From Mesostigma viride (Eukaryota > Streptophyta > Mesostigmatophyceae > Mesostigmatales > Mesostigmataceae), in NCBI GenBank assembly GCA_009746045.1, contig RPFO01000065.1, positions 2,470,484 through 2,534,483 of the forward strand: a stretch of DNA of 64,000 nucleotides, in the 5' to 3' direction. The position numbers and the translations under genes were made by a program. Of this stretch, positions 11,663 to 22,765 are shown in pieces. The notes beneath the pieces were generated by a model. It searched no databases, had not been told where the DNA came from, and saw only the letters and a list, made by a program, of their open reading frames with translations. The stretch's first letter is position 1, and each line of letters begins with the position of its first letter.

Positions 11663-14600
11663 ACGTATCATTCTCAATGAATATATACATATGTATAGGT
11701 ATAGGTATAGGTATAGGTATAGGTATAGGTATCGGTATAGGTATCGGTATCGGTATAGGTATAGGTATAGGTATAGGTATAGGTATAGGTATAGGTATAG
11801 GTATAAGTATAGGTATAGGTATAGGTATAGGTATAGGTATAGGTATAGGTATAGGTATAGGTATAGGTATAGGTATAGGTATAGGTATAGGTATAGGTAT
11901 AGGTATAGGTATAGGTATAGGTATAGGTATAGGTATAGGTATAGGTATAGGTATAGGTATAGGTATAGGTATAGGTATAGGTATAGGTATAGGTATAGGT
12001 ATAGGTATAGGTATAGGTATAGGTATAGGTATAGGTATAGGTATAGGTATAGGTATAGGTATAGGTATAGGTATAGGTATAGGTATAGGTATAGGTATAG
12101 GTATAGGTATAGGTATAGGTATAGGTATAGGTATAGGTATAGGTATAGGTATAGGTATAGGTATAGGTATAGGTATAGGTATAGGTATAGGTATAGGTAT
12201 AGGTATAGGTATAGGTATAGGTATAGGTATAGGTATAGGTATAGGTATAGGTATAGGTATAGGTATAGGTATAGGTATAGGTATAGGTATAGGTATAGGT
12301 ATAGGTATAGGTATAGGTATAGGTATAGGTATAGGTATAGGTATAGGTATAGGTATAGGTATAGGTATAGGTATCGGTATAGGTATCAAGGAGACAACCA
12401 GCGCAGGCCAGAAATCGGGAGAATCCGGACCATGGTAGCTCGAGCCTGCCGTGATCTTGTCCGCGTGTTCGAGTTGTTCAGGATGATGAATATGAATGGT
12501 GATGGAAATGTGTAGCCTTGTGCATTGAAATTATGGCTGGCTTACGTGAAGAGCGACTAGATGACCTAGACGGTGGGGCCGGAAACAGCTTGCTTGATCA
12601 GGGCGTGTGTTTCGAGCCTAACTGGCCGGGAGTGTCTAGTGGTGAGCAGTGTATAGGTATAGGCATAGGCATAGGGTTCCCACGGGAGCACAGGACTGGG
12701 TTCTTCCTGCTTCTTGGGCCCTAGATCCCTGCCCCATGCCCTTGCATCTGCGGCGGATAGGGCACCGATCCCACAGGGTTTCTGGGTGGGCATGTTCATG
12801 GGACAATTGGCGCTGTTGGACACGTTGGGAGAATGGGGCACTGCGCGCACAAACCGCGGCCAGGACTATTCGATGGTTCTCGTCGGGAGTGTCATGTCAC
12901 ATCCCCTGGATCACACTTCTGGCGGGGTGATGATCGAGCACTCCCTAACTAGAGACTGTGGTATGCTTTTCACATTGTATTGAGCATGGTGGGGGAAGTA
13001 CGGGCTTCTTGCTCACTTGGTCTGTCAGCCAAGTGGGTGAGCCATCCGCGACTAGGGCGTTGTGGCTGCTGCATCTCGCACATGGCGGTCAGCCAAATTC
13101 TGCTAGTCGCAGCAAATGTCGCTCCTAGCCCCATGTGAGAAGAGATCGTGGTGGGCAGACGGCCATGTTGTGTGCTGCCACGTTGGGCCTTTGTTTCCTG
13201 GCCCGCATGGATCCATTGCAAGCAGCCCCGGATACTTGCAGCCTGCAGGTTCAGGTTGTTTGTGGTTTACGTTCATGTCGAGGAGCGCATCGTGGGGCCT
13301 GTGATCGCATGTCGTCTGAGTAGTGCGGCAGCATTAGATTCTGACCATCTGATTTACAGCCGCGGAATGACGCGGTGGTGGTTGCATGATGGTGCATGCT
13401 GCGGAGCGTCCCTGCTCTGGTGTCACCCAGCCCCAAGGGGAAACATGCCGGGTCTCATTTGGAGGGCATGCCTCATGCGGTGGCAAGGCAGGACCATGTG
13501 GTATCTCCACCCAAGTCCCCATCTCCTAAACGCACGTGCATGGGTGTGGTGGCTTGCACAAGCGGTGGGTGCTTGCACCCCTTGGCTTATTTTCATGCTA
13601 TCCGCACGTTCTAGGCTGCCGTGTGGAGCCTTTATTCCCTTGGACTTGTCAACCCCACCTCTTCCATTTGATTTCATGCCATCATCTGTCACGTCCATCC
13701 GGCCTGTCCGCCCCCCTGTGCCAGGCAAGGGCTACGCGAGCAAACTGGTGGGCCTGCTGCTGGAACAGCTGCGACAGGAGAGCGGAGACGCGGTCGCGGT
13801 GGTTAGTGGGGCCGCGGTGCCATCGCAAAGTGATGAGAGGAGGCGGGTAGGGTGATGCGCTGTGCTGCTTATCGCATGGCTTGTGTGGGTGGGTGGATCT
13901 GCATGGCGAGTGCGGGGGAATAGACTTGGTGTGGCACGGTGCATGCGGTGTGCGCGCTGACACACTGATCCAGCCTAGGAGTGTTCACCTGCCTGCCTGC
14001 CTGCCTGCCTGTCCATGCATGTGAGCCTGGCCGCCCGTTGGCCTCTCCCCCTTCCGGCTCCTTCCCTATGCTGCCGCTCCTCCCTCGCTCCCCCTTCATG
14101 CCCAGATCAACAACCAGGGTACAAGTGCCTGACCCGTTGTCCCAGTTCACCCTTCCCTGCTGAGGGCCACGAGCTATCGGGTAGTTCATTGACTGGACTG
14201 TTAGCAAGGTGTAACTTGCCGTTGGCAGAACACCCACCATAACTGCAGCGCCCACCCACCGTGCCCACCGCTCTCCCCCTGCAGGTGCTCTACTCGGATG
14301 TGGGCCCCGGCTTGTATGCCAAGGCAGGCGGCTTCATCGCCCCCTTGGACCGGCCCCACTCATACTTCTTCCGCCGGTGGCAGCCTGCAGACAGCGTGGC
14401 GCGCTGCCAGCTGGCAGGGCCTGTGCCACCACCCAGCAGCAGCGGTGAGCCTGGTGCGGGGGTCGGGGCTGGTGCGGGGGGTGGGGCCAGTGACGGAGAG
14501 CAGAGTGGCTGCCTGGAAGAGTGGCTGGCGGCCACGGGCGTGGTGTTGCTGACGCGAGCGGAGGCGCTGGAGGCAGCCGACCAGCTGGCTGAGGAGGTGA

Positions 14601-17600
14601 GCACGCTTGTCGCTGCGGTAGCGCTCGCTCATGATTCAACGTTATTGCTGCTAGAGTGTGTGCGTCAGTCTCGTTCAATTCCTTCATTCCTTTATAGTTT
14701 CTCCTAACCACCCCTGTGTGCTATGCATGCGGGTGGGGTGCTGCCTGGACTTTCTATGGCTAGTGCCTCCCTCGCTGAGCACTTGCACGTATCTTGGACG
14801 CTTGTATCACGTGGGTATGCGGTGGTTACGTGTGTTATTTCTTGGTTTGGTTGTATCTGCTGTAAGAGTTTGCACTCTCTCTGGCTGGTGAGCACAAGCT
14901 TTTTCTGCGGCAGAAAACATGTGCTCCTGGACCAGGCCGCTAGGCAGGCGCAGCCCCATGGCCCATGTCGCAGTTGTTACTGTCCTCTGCTTTGAGTAGC
15001 GGCCACATGGTTTCATGCCCACAAGCTCCAGCGGAGCCACAGTGTGCATCCCAACAAATCAAGCATGCACGTCAATAAGTGTGTCACTATGTGTGCGGCT
15101 TGTATCGTCGTGCGCGGGTGGTGGCTCCGTATCGTACCTTTGGCTGGCACGCAGGCGAGGCATGCATGCAAGCAGACGGGAGGGGTGGCCGTCATCCCAA
15201 CGAGTGGACAGGTGAGCGCACATGGCAATGGCCAGCTGGTGAGGTTTGCTCCTACTTGGCTGGGGAAGGGGCATGACTTGCCTCCGTGCTTGGATATGGA
15301 AGGAGGAAGGCAGAGCCGTGAGGTTTTCTGCTAGTAGCTGGAGACAGTGGTAGACCTGGTGCGAACAATTTTAGCGTCCATGGAACTCACTATATTCCAC
15401 GGGAGCAAAGGGCATGCTCATGGTAGTCCAATTGTTATCATGGCATGTGCCAGGGCCCAGGTATTATGACACGTGACATGTACCGCAGTGCCCTGGCCTC
15501 ACTCTTGGCGTCATCTTGCTCCTGACCTCTCCTTCTGTGTCTTTTTCTGGCGCCCGCAGGTGGACTGGCTGCTGCACCGCGAGGCCACCTACTGCCACCT
15601 GCTGGGCAGGCAACCACTGCCCTTCCACGGGGCGAGGCACGAGCGCTGCGTAGCGGTGTGTTTGCGGTGCCTGGTTTTGTTGGCGCCGGCTGGCATTCGG
15701 TTAACGAAATGTTGGGCTTCTAGGGGGTACCGCCTCGGCAGGTCACTTGATATAATGCAGCATGCCAGAGTAATAACAATGCAGTACAGGACTGGAGGGG
15801 TTGGGGACAGAGGAGGGGTTAAGGGCCGGAACAGCATGTGGCCACTTTGTTCAGACGATGCTTAAAGATTGATTCTTGTTTCTGTTGTTGTTGGATGTGT
15901 TTTTGCATGCACGCGCTGTATATCGGCAGCTACACGGCAGGTGTGCCAAGAGTGTCCGTGCTTTCTCCCCTCTTCCCATCTTTTTAGATTGATGGCCCCA
16001 TCCTTTTAGATTGATCGGCGACCGCCAGATCAATCTTCCCATTCTTGGATCTGCCACCGCCGCCTGCTCTCCCTTCATTCCCCCGCCCCTCCTGGCCTTG
16101 GGGCCAGATTCCTACCTTAGCGTTTGACTCTGCCAGGCTGTCTGTGGCGGTCCGGAACCTCCATGGGTGCGGTGTTGCAAGCTGTGTATTTTTATATCCA
16201 ATAAAAAAACTGCACTACTGATGGCGTTTGTGTACATGGAGCTGCCTGGCATTATGGAAGGGTGCCATTTGCCATTATTGGCCGATAGAGCCACCTGAAG
16301 GCTGGCATTCTGGCCTCATTAAAATAGGTTGACCTCACGTTTGTGTCGCCAAGAAGTTTGTGTTCTTTGGGTCGGTAACAAGGCTCCTGATGCGTACCTC
16401 ATGTGAGCGGGTCAAAGCGTGCATGTATCCGCGTGAGCCACGGTCCTTGCGCGCCCGACACTGATATTCGCCATCTGCCTGATATTTACTATCTCAGTGA
16501 CCAAGTGTCGGTGCTAAGATGCCTTGGTGTGTGTGGTGGACAACTGGGCCTATCACTGTTGGTGCGCAGGTGTGGATGGGTGACTTTGCCACCAAGCCAC
16601 CCGGGATGAAGATCCTGCTGTTCAAAGGTACGGTCCGTACTGCGTGACCGCTACACGCAGCACCCCAGCATTGTGGTATGCCTCGCACCGCTACAGTGTC
16701 TAGATGCCTCACCCATCCTCTTGCTGATCAAGCCCCAGCATGATGCCCTGCACATCATCTATTAGCGGCTTTTAAGGCCTCAGCACCCGCCCCCAGCATT
16801 GTCTGGATGGCCTTGCCTGGAGCATCGAACCTGCCGCAGTAACAATTATTTCTAATTATATTACAAAGGGTGTCGTGTGCATGACTGCCACATGTCGCCA
16901 TGCCAGCGGGGGAGCCAGCCTCAAACCCTCTTGCTACCGCAAGCACCATCGGCCCGGAGTGTGCCGACAGCTGCCAGGAAACACTGCGAGGAGCGGGCAA
17001 GAGCAGGGAAGACGCAGCGGTGGGCAGCAATGACGGGCACAGCTCGGCACTGGTTGCCATGGCCGCGGTGGTCTATGCGGAGGCGCAGGGACTGACAGGG
17101 GGCGGGATCGAGATGTGGGAGGAGGGGGTGCTGGGCCAAAAGGGATGCTGGCCACCAACGGAGGCGCAGCAGCAGCAAAGAGGACTGCGGTGAGTGATGG
17201 CATGGCGTTCATAGTCACTTTTATGCCCAAGCGCGCGGGGTGGCTAGATGCGCACATGTGCGCGCCAGAACATCTTATCACAGTTTGTGTAACAATGTGC
17301 ATGCTCCTGGCAGTTCCTGTTATGTGGGTTGCCCGGCCTAGACTTTTCTCTGATTTCATAGCCCCCTCCCATTCGTGGCTTTGCACATTTTTATGGTAAG
17401 GACGCTTCACAGGATGTTGTCAACTGAACATACTGTGACTCTCACGTGCCGGCGGACCCATCCCTCCAGGGTGGATACCAAGGAGCGCGAGGGGAGCCTC
17501 CCGATGATGGCGGTGCTGCACAAGGAGGAGGAAGCAGCCGCGCTCGACCCCAAGTCATGGTGGGTTGGTGACCGCATGCACTTGGTGTTGCTGACCCGTT

Positions 17601-17668
17601 GTCATGGTGGGTTGGTGACCGCACGCTCTCGGTGTTGCTGCGCTAAGCTGCCCTCCCCTTCTGTCTAA
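10077..17668 (+). CDS. LYC1-like GNAT-family N-acetyltransferase, nine exons
   Basis: Proposed exons: 10077-10242, 10439-10482, 10963-11038, 13725-13801, 14285-14596, 15560-15655, 16570-16627, about 16907-17189 (or from 17018) and 17470-17668. All junctions are GT-AG with matching phases, giving 436 codons, or 399 if the eighth exon starts at 17,018, nearer the usual length of about 390. The N-terminal LTLEQYLERE is typical of fungal LYC1 (lysine N6-acetyltransferase). The acetyl-CoA-binding GNAT core reads FGIASVFTEEKHRG joined to KGYASKLVGLLLE across intron 3, then VLYSDVGPGLYAKAGG. The C-terminal part has VDWLLHREATY, VWMGDFATKPPGMKILLFK, an AVVYAEAQGL helix and EGSLPMMAVL. GNAT-fold acyl transfer from acetyl-CoA is expected. 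Lysine as substrate is inferred from the fungal family, and the algal substrate may differ. Introns contain arrays at 11,050-12,385. Confidence 0.85.
11050..11185 (+). repeat. 26-bp tandem repeat at the start of LYC1-like intron 3
   Basis: About five copies of a 26-bp unit (GTGTGGGAGATGTCGCGCGT plus CCCAGT) begin 12 bp after the intron 3 donor at 11,039. Copies differ at one or two positions. Confidence 0.85.
11336..12385 (+). repeat. (GGTATA)n hexamer array inside intron 3
   Basis: Two GGTATA blocks, about 11,336-11,438 and 11,692-12,385, flank a mixed ATGTAT/GTATAT segment at 11,440-11,660. The right block is close to pure, with rare GGTATC and AGTATA units near its edges. A short echo (GTATAGGTATAGGCATAGGC) lies at 12,650-12,673. 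Confidence 0.95.
12386..12640 (+). repeat. Dispersed repeat, inverted copy at 25.5 kb
   Basis: About 255 bp beginning AAGGAGACAACCAGCGCAGG and ending near GGCCGGGAGTGTCTAG. A reverse-complement copy of about 90% similarity by eye lies at about 25,480-25,737. No coding motif or terminal inverted repeat is apparent. In the left copy the hexamer array abuts the GGAGACAACC end. Confidence 0.75.
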
Positions 17669-19255
17669 TGCATGCATGCTCTTTGACCCCTTTTTTTCTA
17701 TGGTTGATCGGCTGCAAGTTCGTACCCATGGGTTGTACATGTCATGCGGGGAGCGGGGGGGCACCCGTCGACTTTGCTCCAAGGCTTTTGGATGTCATCG
17801 TGTGCCGTGTCCAGGAACGAGTCATCCTTGCATCACCGCCGTCTGCTTGCATGCTGCATTGTGGGAAGGCATTGCTGCTCGCTCTGATGCTGAATCCATG
17901 CAAGGCACTGCACCATAAAGATCGCCACCCAGATACCGCATGGCATTCCCTGGTCGATAGTGATGGTAGTATGTGCCCTTTAGGGAGTGCTGCTAGAGGT
18001 GCGTATTTGAAGGCATCATGCGAATATTGTCCCAGATGTATTTTGGTACTGGTCAACCTTCTTGAGGTCTGAGCATAAGCATTGCACCTTGTCTGTTATA
18101 GCTCCAAAGAGCTTGTCCGTTCTGCTCCACAGAGAGAAGTGAAGAGGGAACCTTCAACGCAGTGGGCAAGCAACTGCTGTCTAGATCTGATTTGCTATCA
18201 CCTGCACGGATTGGCTCAGAGATACCCTGTTGATGGTGCAAGAAGATCATGGCGATCTGTGTCCTGTGCAGGCTGTGCTTTTGTGGCAGAGATCAATGCA
18301 GATTTATGTCGAAAAATAGGATATCCACAAGGTATCTTAAAGGAACTGGCTGTATTGAAGCTTTATGGATTTGTGAAAACTCAGTTGGGTTGCATATGGG
18401 AACGTGCTTGTAATGCGTTAACTAATTTGGCCATTCTTTCGTCAAATGACGAATACCATGGATTCGCTGATTTAGATTGGTTACTCTTGGTGTCTGCATG
18501 GCATTGGTAAACCTTACACGTACGGGAAAACTGGGGCGCAGGTCATATGTGCCCCGCGCTGTGTGGTGCTGATTACGTCGGGACAAAATGAAGCAGCCAG
18601 GTTCATTACTAGTGAACCTGGCTAGAAGAAACCGATTACGCTAGCCAGCCACGACAAGTGCCTCACACCTTGGCCGAACTGCATTGAAAGCTCCCACTGG
18701 TTATCCACACCATCCATCACTGCGGCCTCCTTTTTGCTGGCCATCTTGTACGTGCACACCAAATGGACACGGAGCAAGCCCTGCGGGGGGCTGAAGGCCG
18801 GTCGATCAATAAAGCGCGTGCAGCAACCTCCACCTTGGGCCGGGCCCCCTCCAGCCAGTCGCACGTCCAGGACATGTGTGTAACAGTTGCTCGAGGATGT
18901 CTGGACAGGGTTGAGGGATTGCATGTCAGATCTCGGCGCACGCATGATTGACCAGGAGTCTGAGTGGGCTGCCGCTTGCGGCATGCAAGCACATCCCTGA
19001 AGGGCTTGGCTCTTCGATGCCTTCATGTGCGCATGTAGCCCACTAGAGGTGCTCCACAAGGTAGCCACCTGATGGCGCTTATAATTTATATATTACCCCT
19101 GATAAGTTAATCATGTAGACTTGCATGCGAGTGCGATAACAGCAGCTTTACTATACTGCCTGTAACAACACTGGTCAACGTCTCCCTTTGTTACTTATAA
19201 CCATTGGCACTTTCGAACCGTGTGAAGAACTGAACAACAGATCTTGACCTTGGTA
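17669..19255. other. Intergenic stretch with unidentified open frames
   Basis: A 142-codon plus-strand frame (18,082-18,510) and a 148-codon minus-strand frame (18,622-19,068) are open but show no motif I recognise. The minus-strand segment HVLDVRLAGG has a faint retroelement flavour because it directly precedes a LINE relic. I do not call either as a gene. Confidence 0.4.
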
Positions 19256-19890
19256 GAGTAAGTACTTGCGCGTCATGTGCATCAGTGGGCTTGCCATGCA
19301 CGGAGTACCATGCTATACTCTCATTAGAAAAAAATAATTACACGAAAGTTACAAATAGCATCCGCATCATGCCCCAACCATAAAGTCACTAGAGAGGGAG
19401 ATATAATCATCACGATCCGAGCTGTCCTCTACTGCAATTCATGGCAGACGAGGCGGTAGTGTAGCAGCAGCTATCCTCATGGGCAATAACCTCCACCTGC
19501 GGACTTCTACCCTGGCTAGCAATTGGCCGCAGCCGGGGCCCGTGGGGAGAAAATAGGAGCATGCCCCTCAGGAAGGTGCTTATCGCAGACAGCAGCCCAT
19601 TTCTCCTTGTCTATCATGCGGGCACGGAGTACAGATAGTCGCAGAACCCCTGCATCCTCAAGCAGTTGTGTCACGTAGGTCCGGGTCGCCCCGCGTCGGT
19701 GCGGGGCACGCGCAAGTTTGCCAGTGGGTTGCGACGGGACAAGGGGACCCTGCCATAGGAGGAGGAATCTACCTGGCTGGCCAGTTTTAAGCCCCCTGGC
19801 AGGGCCCATATCGGTATTCACTTGGTCTGTGTGGGCGAGATGGCCGGCAAAGTGGAGCCCCTACCTTGCTAGAACACACGACTCTAGGAT
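19256..19890 (-). pseudogene. LINE with (TTAC)-type tail, C-terminal fragment
   Basis: On the minus strand, a degraded AGHLAHTDQVNTDMG (the family's GHLAR-TxQV block) lies near 19,800. RARMIDKEKWAAVCDKHLPE and GHAPIFSPRAPA follow at about 19,520-19,630. The 3' UTR then ends at GCATGACGCGCAAGTACTTAC near 19,260. The copy at 48.1-48.5 kb has the same C-terminus (CDKHLPEGYAPVFSPRAPRP) and 3' end but a long tetramer tail. Here the tail is only about 10 bp. Confidence 0.7.
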
Positions 19891-20164
19891 CCGGCTCCAC
19901 TGAGGCTTGGCTCGTTTTGAGATGGCCGGCCCGCCGGAAAGTTCCTTAGCATGAATCAACTTCTCGAAATTTGCAGGCTTGCTGGACATCGTGTCTACCG
20001 GTCAGATGCATGTGGAATTAAAGACAGGCTTTATGCACGCAAAACATTCTCCTGATGATGAGAACGTATACGTATGGGGTCGCCGGGTCCAAATTGCTGC
20101 GCCCGAGGCCTGATAGTTAGTTCGACTGAAACCGGCAACTGCAGCTCGGCGCAACAACAGTCGG

Positions 20165-21345
20165 TCGTATACGTGATTAATTTTAAATTAATTAATTAAC
20201 CTCGTACTCCCGTTTGGGAGTCACGGAGTATTAAACCCGATGGATGGATGGATGGAGGGATGGATGGATGGATGGATGGATGGATCCATGGATGGATGGA
20301 TCCATGGATGGATGGAGGGAGGGAGGGAGGGAGGGAGGGAGGGAGGGAGGGAGGGAGGGAGGGAGGGAGGGAGGGAGGGAGGGAGGGAGGGAGGGAGGGA
20401 GGGAGGGAGCCAGGGAGGGAGGGAGGGAGGGAGGGAGGGAGGGAGGGAGGGAGGGAGGAGGGAGGGAGGGAGGGAGGGAGGGAGGGAGGGAGGGAGGAGG
20501 GAGGGAGGGAGGGAGGGAGGGAGGGAGGGAGGGAGGGAGGGAGGGAGGGAGGGAGGGAGGGAGGGAGGAGGGAGGGAGGGAGGGAGGGAGGGAGGGGGAG
20601 GAGGGAGGGAGGGAGGGAGGGAGGGAGGAGGGAGGGAGGGAGGGAGGGAGGAGGGAGGGAGGGAGGGAGGGAGGAGGAGGGAGGGAGGGAGGAGGAGGGA
20701 GGGAGGGAGGGAGGGAGGGAGGGAGGGAGGGAGGGAGGGAGGGAGGAGGGAGGGAGGGAGGGAGGGAGGGAGGGAGGGAGGGAGGGAGGGAGGGAGGGAT
20801 GCCATCCAATGATCCATGCATCGGATGCATGGATGGATGGAGGGCGGCCGGATGGATGGAACACACATTCCTAGGTTCTATATACTTAATACTCTATATT
20901 CTATCTATTCTATGTACTAGATGGGCCGGACCCTAGCGGCCAGGTAGCAGTCGCGCCGGGCATGCTAGCTTCCCTCCTCGGGAGTGAAAATCAGCAAATA
21001 CGCTTCTTCCCCACAGCAAGGGGCGGGTCGTTGATTGCCTTCTATATACTATACTTGGGCCCATTTGGCCTTGTCCTGCATCTCATTTTCCAAATCACGA
21101 AGAGGTCTATCCCCCCCATATATATATCCTCAATCAGTCGCTCTTTGAATGTGCGGGCCTTGCGGCGTCTCTAAGCCTTGCTGGGCACGTCCCACGCGAG
21201 GAGGTGCCTGCCCGGCTGTGCAGGCGCCGCATGCCCCTGCGGACAGGCCATGTGAGGTGTCTACCTGGTTGGTGCGAGCTATTAGTAATAGTATAGGGCA
21301 CTTAAAGTGCCCTACTAGCTGCAATCTGCACTGCTCGATTAATTA
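20165..21345 (-). pseudogene. LINE 3' half with hairpin terminus and expanded array
   Basis: On the minus strand, a QLVGHF...ARTNQVDTSHG relic lies at 21,250-21,320. An RxxKARTFKE-like segment follows near 21,130-21,160 and DLFVIWKMR near 21,080-21,110, then the tetranucleotide array. The copy ends in a hairpin (TACTCC ... GGGAGTA, reverse of 20,198-20,232) and a TTAATTAATTAAT tail at 20,178-20,200. Stops and frame breaks make it non-functional. Confidence 0.75.
20238..20839 (-). repeat. (GGAT)n/(GGAG)n array in a LINE 3' UTR
   Basis: About 600 bp, mostly GGAG with repeated single-base slips (GGA units) and GGAT at both edges. Read on the LINE's strand it is (CATC)n converted largely to (CCTC)n, at the same 3'-UTR position as the 7.1-7.7 kb array. 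Confidence 0.9.
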
Positions 21346-21995
21346 ATTATTAAACTCGTGCTCCCGTTGGGGAGTCACGGAGCACCGGTCGGAGTGCTTT
21401 TAATCGATCCTGTATGTGCACAACAGGAACGGAAAGGGTCGGCAGAGACCCCCTTCTCCTTAACATGCCAGACGGGCATGCCACAGCAGCAATCGGTCAC
21501 GATATCGATATCTAGACCGGATCCGGCAAGTTCTGTGGGTGCAATAAGACCCGCGTGAGCATATCATAACAAGGAGCGTGGGCAAGTAAGCGAAGCATAG
21601 CCAGGAAGTAGCGTGCGTGGCTGGCTGTACAAGGGCTAACTTTGAGCTACTGTAAGGCTATGGCTGGTTGTGTACCGTGCGTTAGCGGTGCACGTGACTA
21701 GGTATCAGCGGGCAAGCCGGCTATAGGCAAACATTCTAGGCATGGCTGCCATGGTGGCAGTGACTACCAAGGCGCCGGATTACAAGCTAATTAATAAGGG
21801 CTATATTCTAGCCCGCATGCAGGCCGCGGGGCGTCCACATCTTGTGGTTGATCATCAGGTCACCGCCCCTCCCGGTACACCCTGGGCTTCTGGGGGTCCT
21901 GGTGGGGGAGGTATCCCAGCCACAGGTCGCGTCGCTGCTGCTGCTGAGCGGGGTTCCGGTCGTTGTCCAGCGTCCAGGTGAGGTCGTGCAACCGA
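21346..21995 (-). mobile_element. Half-LINE copy (left arm of an inverted pair)
   Basis: On the minus strand, ORF1 C-terminal codons (HDLTWTLDNDRNPAQQQQRR, with LWLGYL following) lie at about 21,880-21,990. The standard non-coding 3' block follows, then the hairpin (reverse of 21,354-21,386) and a TTAATTAATTATT tail at 21,338-21,352. It is oriented head-to-head with the copy that starts near 22,161. Confidence 0.75.
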
Positions 21996-22160
21996 TCGAG
22001 CGATGCTCGATGGTTCCACTGAGTGATAAGTGGCATACCCAAAATTATACAGGTTCTCCTTGCGATCGTGGGCAGACTGTGATACTGAGCCCGGCCATAC
22101 GAAGGACACCTTCCCAGGGCTCCCCTGAGGATAAGCAGCAGTTCCTCTCTCGTCGCAAGA

Positions 22161-22765
22161 GGTTGCACGACCTCACCTGGACGCTGGATGACGACCTGAC
22201 CCCCGCTCAGCAACAGCAGCGACGCGACCTGTGGCCGGAATACCTCCGCCATAAGCAGGACCCCCAGAAGCCCAAGGTGTACTGGAGGGGCGGGGACCTG
22301 CTGATGATCAACCACAAGATGTGGATGCCCCCAGCGGGCTAGAATCGCAATAGCCCTAGCTTGTTTCCATTGGAGTCACTGCCGCTAAGGCAGCCATGCT
22401 TAGAATGTTTGCCTAGCTGTGCCAACATACCTCTAGAGTCACGTGCCGCCGACGCACGGTACACAACCAGCCATAGCCTTAGCCTAGTCCTAGTACAGCC
22501 ATGCTACGCCCTGCCGGCTATGTTCAGATTACTTGCCCACGCTACTTGTCATGCCACGCTCACATGGGTCTTATTGCACCCGGCGCAGTTTGCCGGATCG
22601 TTAGCATGTCCTTTTTTAGCTAGCGCGCCCGAATGCAGCTGTGGCATGCCTTTGGCATGAAGGAGACTGGGGGTCTCTGCCCTTTCTCCTGTTGTGCACA
22701 CACAGGGATTAAAAGCACTTCGGTGCTCCAAGACTCCCCAACGGGAGCACTTGTTTAATTAATTA
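22161..22765 (+). mobile_element. Half-LINE copy (right arm of an inverted pair)
   Basis: ORF1 C-terminal codons begin with LSRRKRLHDLTWTLDDDLTP and include RRDLWPEYLRHKQDPQKPKV. A stop at about 22,340 is followed by roughly 380 bp of non-coding sequence, the hairpin at about 22,724-22,752 and a TTAATTAATTAA tail. No reverse transcriptase sequence lies between the ORF1 stop and the terminus. The arms are about 90% similar by eye to 21,346-21,995, with a spacer of about 165 bp. Confidence 0.8.

Noticed and set aside
11584-12438. Long GIGIGI, RYRYRY and PIPIPI frames
   Set aside because: Translation of the GGTATA hexamer in three phases; lies within a LYC1-like intron.
18082-18510. 142-codon plus-strand frame as a gene
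   Set aside because: No motif, no supporting splice or neighbour context; could be chance in a sequence with few stops.
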